Shown in pieces: positions 62,769 through 64,000 of a stretch of DNA of 64,000 nt. The number at the start of each line of letters is the position of its first letter. Within the stretch, counting starts at the first letter, position 1. Position numbers and translations under genes: made by a program. The notes beneath the pieces were generated by a model that saw only the letters and a program-made list of their open reading frames with translations, had not been told where the DNA came from and ran no database searches. Source of the stretch: Candidula unifasciata (Eukaryota > Mollusca > Gastropoda > Stylommatophora > Geomitridae); contig CAJHNH020002090.1 in the NCBI GenBank assembly GCA_905116865.2, forward strand, positions 460,001 to 524,000. Direction: 5' to 3'.

Positions 62769-62772
62769 TTAA

Positions 62773-63120
62773 GAATGTATCTGTATGTGTTTTATTTGTT
62801 GTTGCTTTGCTTTACATGCTTAATACGTATGCTTTCATTTAAGTAACATGACAACTTAGAGATTTTTCTTCAGTAATGCACCCAGCTGCTAGTGGTTTAG
62901 ACAAAAATAACAATCTGATAATTTTGATGACAGGAAACATGTTCAACCTGGTATTAAGATCCGCAGCCTACCAGGGACTAAAGGTTGTAAACATTGATTG
63001 TTCAGTTAGCATTGGCATCTACTGAATGCACACTTGTCAGAATATATGAGCCATGTAGATCATCTTTATGGAACTGTATGATTTTAGTGCAAGTACAATT
63101 AATAATGATGACGGACAAAA
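62773..63120. other. no recognised gene
   Basis: Intron sequence. Confidence 0.4.
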
Positions 63121-63129
63121 AACATGAAA

Positions 63130-63663
63130 GTGAGCTCTTGTCTTTCTAGTTCGAAGGTTTTACAGTTCAGCAGGAAGTGTTCCATAGAGTTGTTGACCCT
63201 GCATTCCTCGCACGCAGGCGTGTGAAATTGGTCTGGCCAGCACCCTAGTCGCATCTTCCACAGTTTCGAATGACAGGTATTTTTGTCAGCGCTTGCACTT
63301 GACTCTTGAGAGTGGGTTTTTCAAGTAGTTTGTAGGCGGCTTTGCCTTTATCGCTGGTTGACCACTGCTGGGACCATTCTCTGCATATTTTGCCTCTACT
63401 TACTGCTTTTTTTCGGTTTTGCCCAGTCCCGTGAATACTATGCTAGGGCTGCTGGTGCCTCTTTTTGCTGCTCTATCTGCTGCTTCGTTACCTTCTGTAC
63501 CTATGTGTGCCAGGATCCAGCCAATGGTTATCTGGCATCAAAGACTTCTGAGTCTGGTTGAGATAGTCAGATTTTCTTCTTGTAAGTCTTGTCGGCTCAC
63601 TTTCGAGCAGTCTCTCAGTGATTGGACAGCTGACAGTGAGTCGGTAAGGATGAGGAGTTTTAT

Positions 63664-63694
<31 letters not shown>

Positions 63695-63946
63695 CTGACT
63701 TTCGCAGGCTAGCTCCAGTGCTTTCATTATCCGTACCAGCTCTGCCAAGCAGGCTGCTATATAGTCTGAGAGCTTGTACTCATGTGTTGTTTTCCATGCC
63801 GGTATGTAAACCCCTGCTCCGACTGCACTCGTACTGGTTTTAGAGCCGTCTATGTAGATTATCATGGTATCTACCTCAGCATTCCAGTAATAGAGAAAAT
63901 AAGAATAAAAAAGACAGAAACAAAGAATAAACAGTAAAACAATCAC
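63130..63946 (-). mobile_element. I-group RNase H and zinc-knuckle 3' region
   Basis: From 63946 on minus: AEVDTMIIYIDGSKTSTSAV (first RNase H Asp), GAGVYIPAWKTTHEYKLSDY, AACLAELVRIMKALELACES (Glu), a proline stretch caused by a G/C run, then, in another frame, TIGWILAHIGTEGNEAADRA (GHxxxxGNExAD block) and CEECRVNNSMEHFLLNC (CCHC knuckle, about 63205-63155). Frameshifts divide it. Family differs in sequence from the copy at 37144. Confidence 0.82.
63664..63694 (+). repeat. poly-G run (31 nt) inside RNase H sequence
   Basis: Uninterrupted G on +, inserted in the minus-strand RNase H frame, where it reads as proline repeats. Confidence 0.95.
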
Positions 63947-64000
63947 TAAAAATTAGCCACCTTTATGCTAAATACCACATGTATGGAAACAGTGGCTCCA

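Noticed and set aside
63488..63946. Proline-rich secreted protein
   Set aside because: The proline run is a G homopolymer inside an I-group RNase H; the hydrophobic start is intron sequence before the domain.
61862..64000. Further WDR24 exons
   Set aside because: Searched by eye for an LWD-IRRP-type continuation with an acceptor; none found, only a piggyBac derivative and I-group sequence.

Overview
The window is animal nuclear DNA: AT-rich, intron-bearing and packed with transposable elements. The only ordinary host gene I can support is the 5' part of a WDR24 orthologue (GATOR2 complex, mTORC1 nutrient signalling) on the + strand. Six coding exons (21073-21127, 25918-26025, 42672-42794, 53715-53792, 56560-56666, 61730-61861) join through GT-AG introns with matching phases. 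They give 201 continuous residues covering the N-terminus and first WD40 repeats; the rest lies beyond position 64000. The introns (about 4.8, 16.6, 10.9, 2.8 and 5.1 kb) are filled with transposons. The species cannot be named. TTAGGG-type short arrays and the mix of RTE, I-group, R2/NeSL-like, Merlin, hAT, mariner and piggyBac elements suggest an invertebrate, perhaps a mollusc or another non-insect lineage (weak inference).

Upstream region (1-21025): a non-LTR endonuclease scrap; a hAT interrupted by a second hAT that itself holds an RTE fragment (943-3300); an RTE element with a target-site duplication (3311-5397); another copy of the first hAT with both terminal inverted repeats (5431-7757); local repeats and an AT microsatellite; a Merlin transposase split by an 832-bp insert (9446-11241); a minisatellite and tRNA-like sequence (12320-13218); two foldback elements with TTAGGG-like cores (13405-14509, 14757-15072); an RTE scrap; an inverted second copy of the 832-bp insert (16313-17144); and an I-group fragment.

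Introns 1 and 2 (21128-42671) hold two mariners with TA-flanked inverted repeats, several RTE and I-group pieces, a tRNA-derived SINE, a large ZBED/SCAN-type hAT inserted in an I-group endonuclease (31560-35214), an apparent piggyBac gene split by an I-group element, an EN+RT element (38150-41170) and a 49-bp minisatellite that appears to have expanded inside a reverse-transcriptase gene (41545-42428). Introns 3 to 5 and the 3' flank (42795-64000) hold a minus-strand I-group element with a nested insertion, an R2/NeSL-like element with restriction-like endonuclease and about 300-bp direct repeats at both ends (49215-53425), RTE remnants, a SINE with a perfect 14-bp target duplication (56781-57049), a minus-strand mariner, a piggyBac deletion derivative between TTAA sites (62071-62768) and an I-group RNase H/zinc-knuckle 3' end.

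No transposon gene here looks intact; all carry stops, frameshifts or truncations. The value of the window lies in the host gene model, the nested insertion history and several unusual repeat architectures (Merlin/telomere-like foldbacks, the 832-bp inverted pair, the RLE element with terminal repeats, the minisatellite inside an RT gene).
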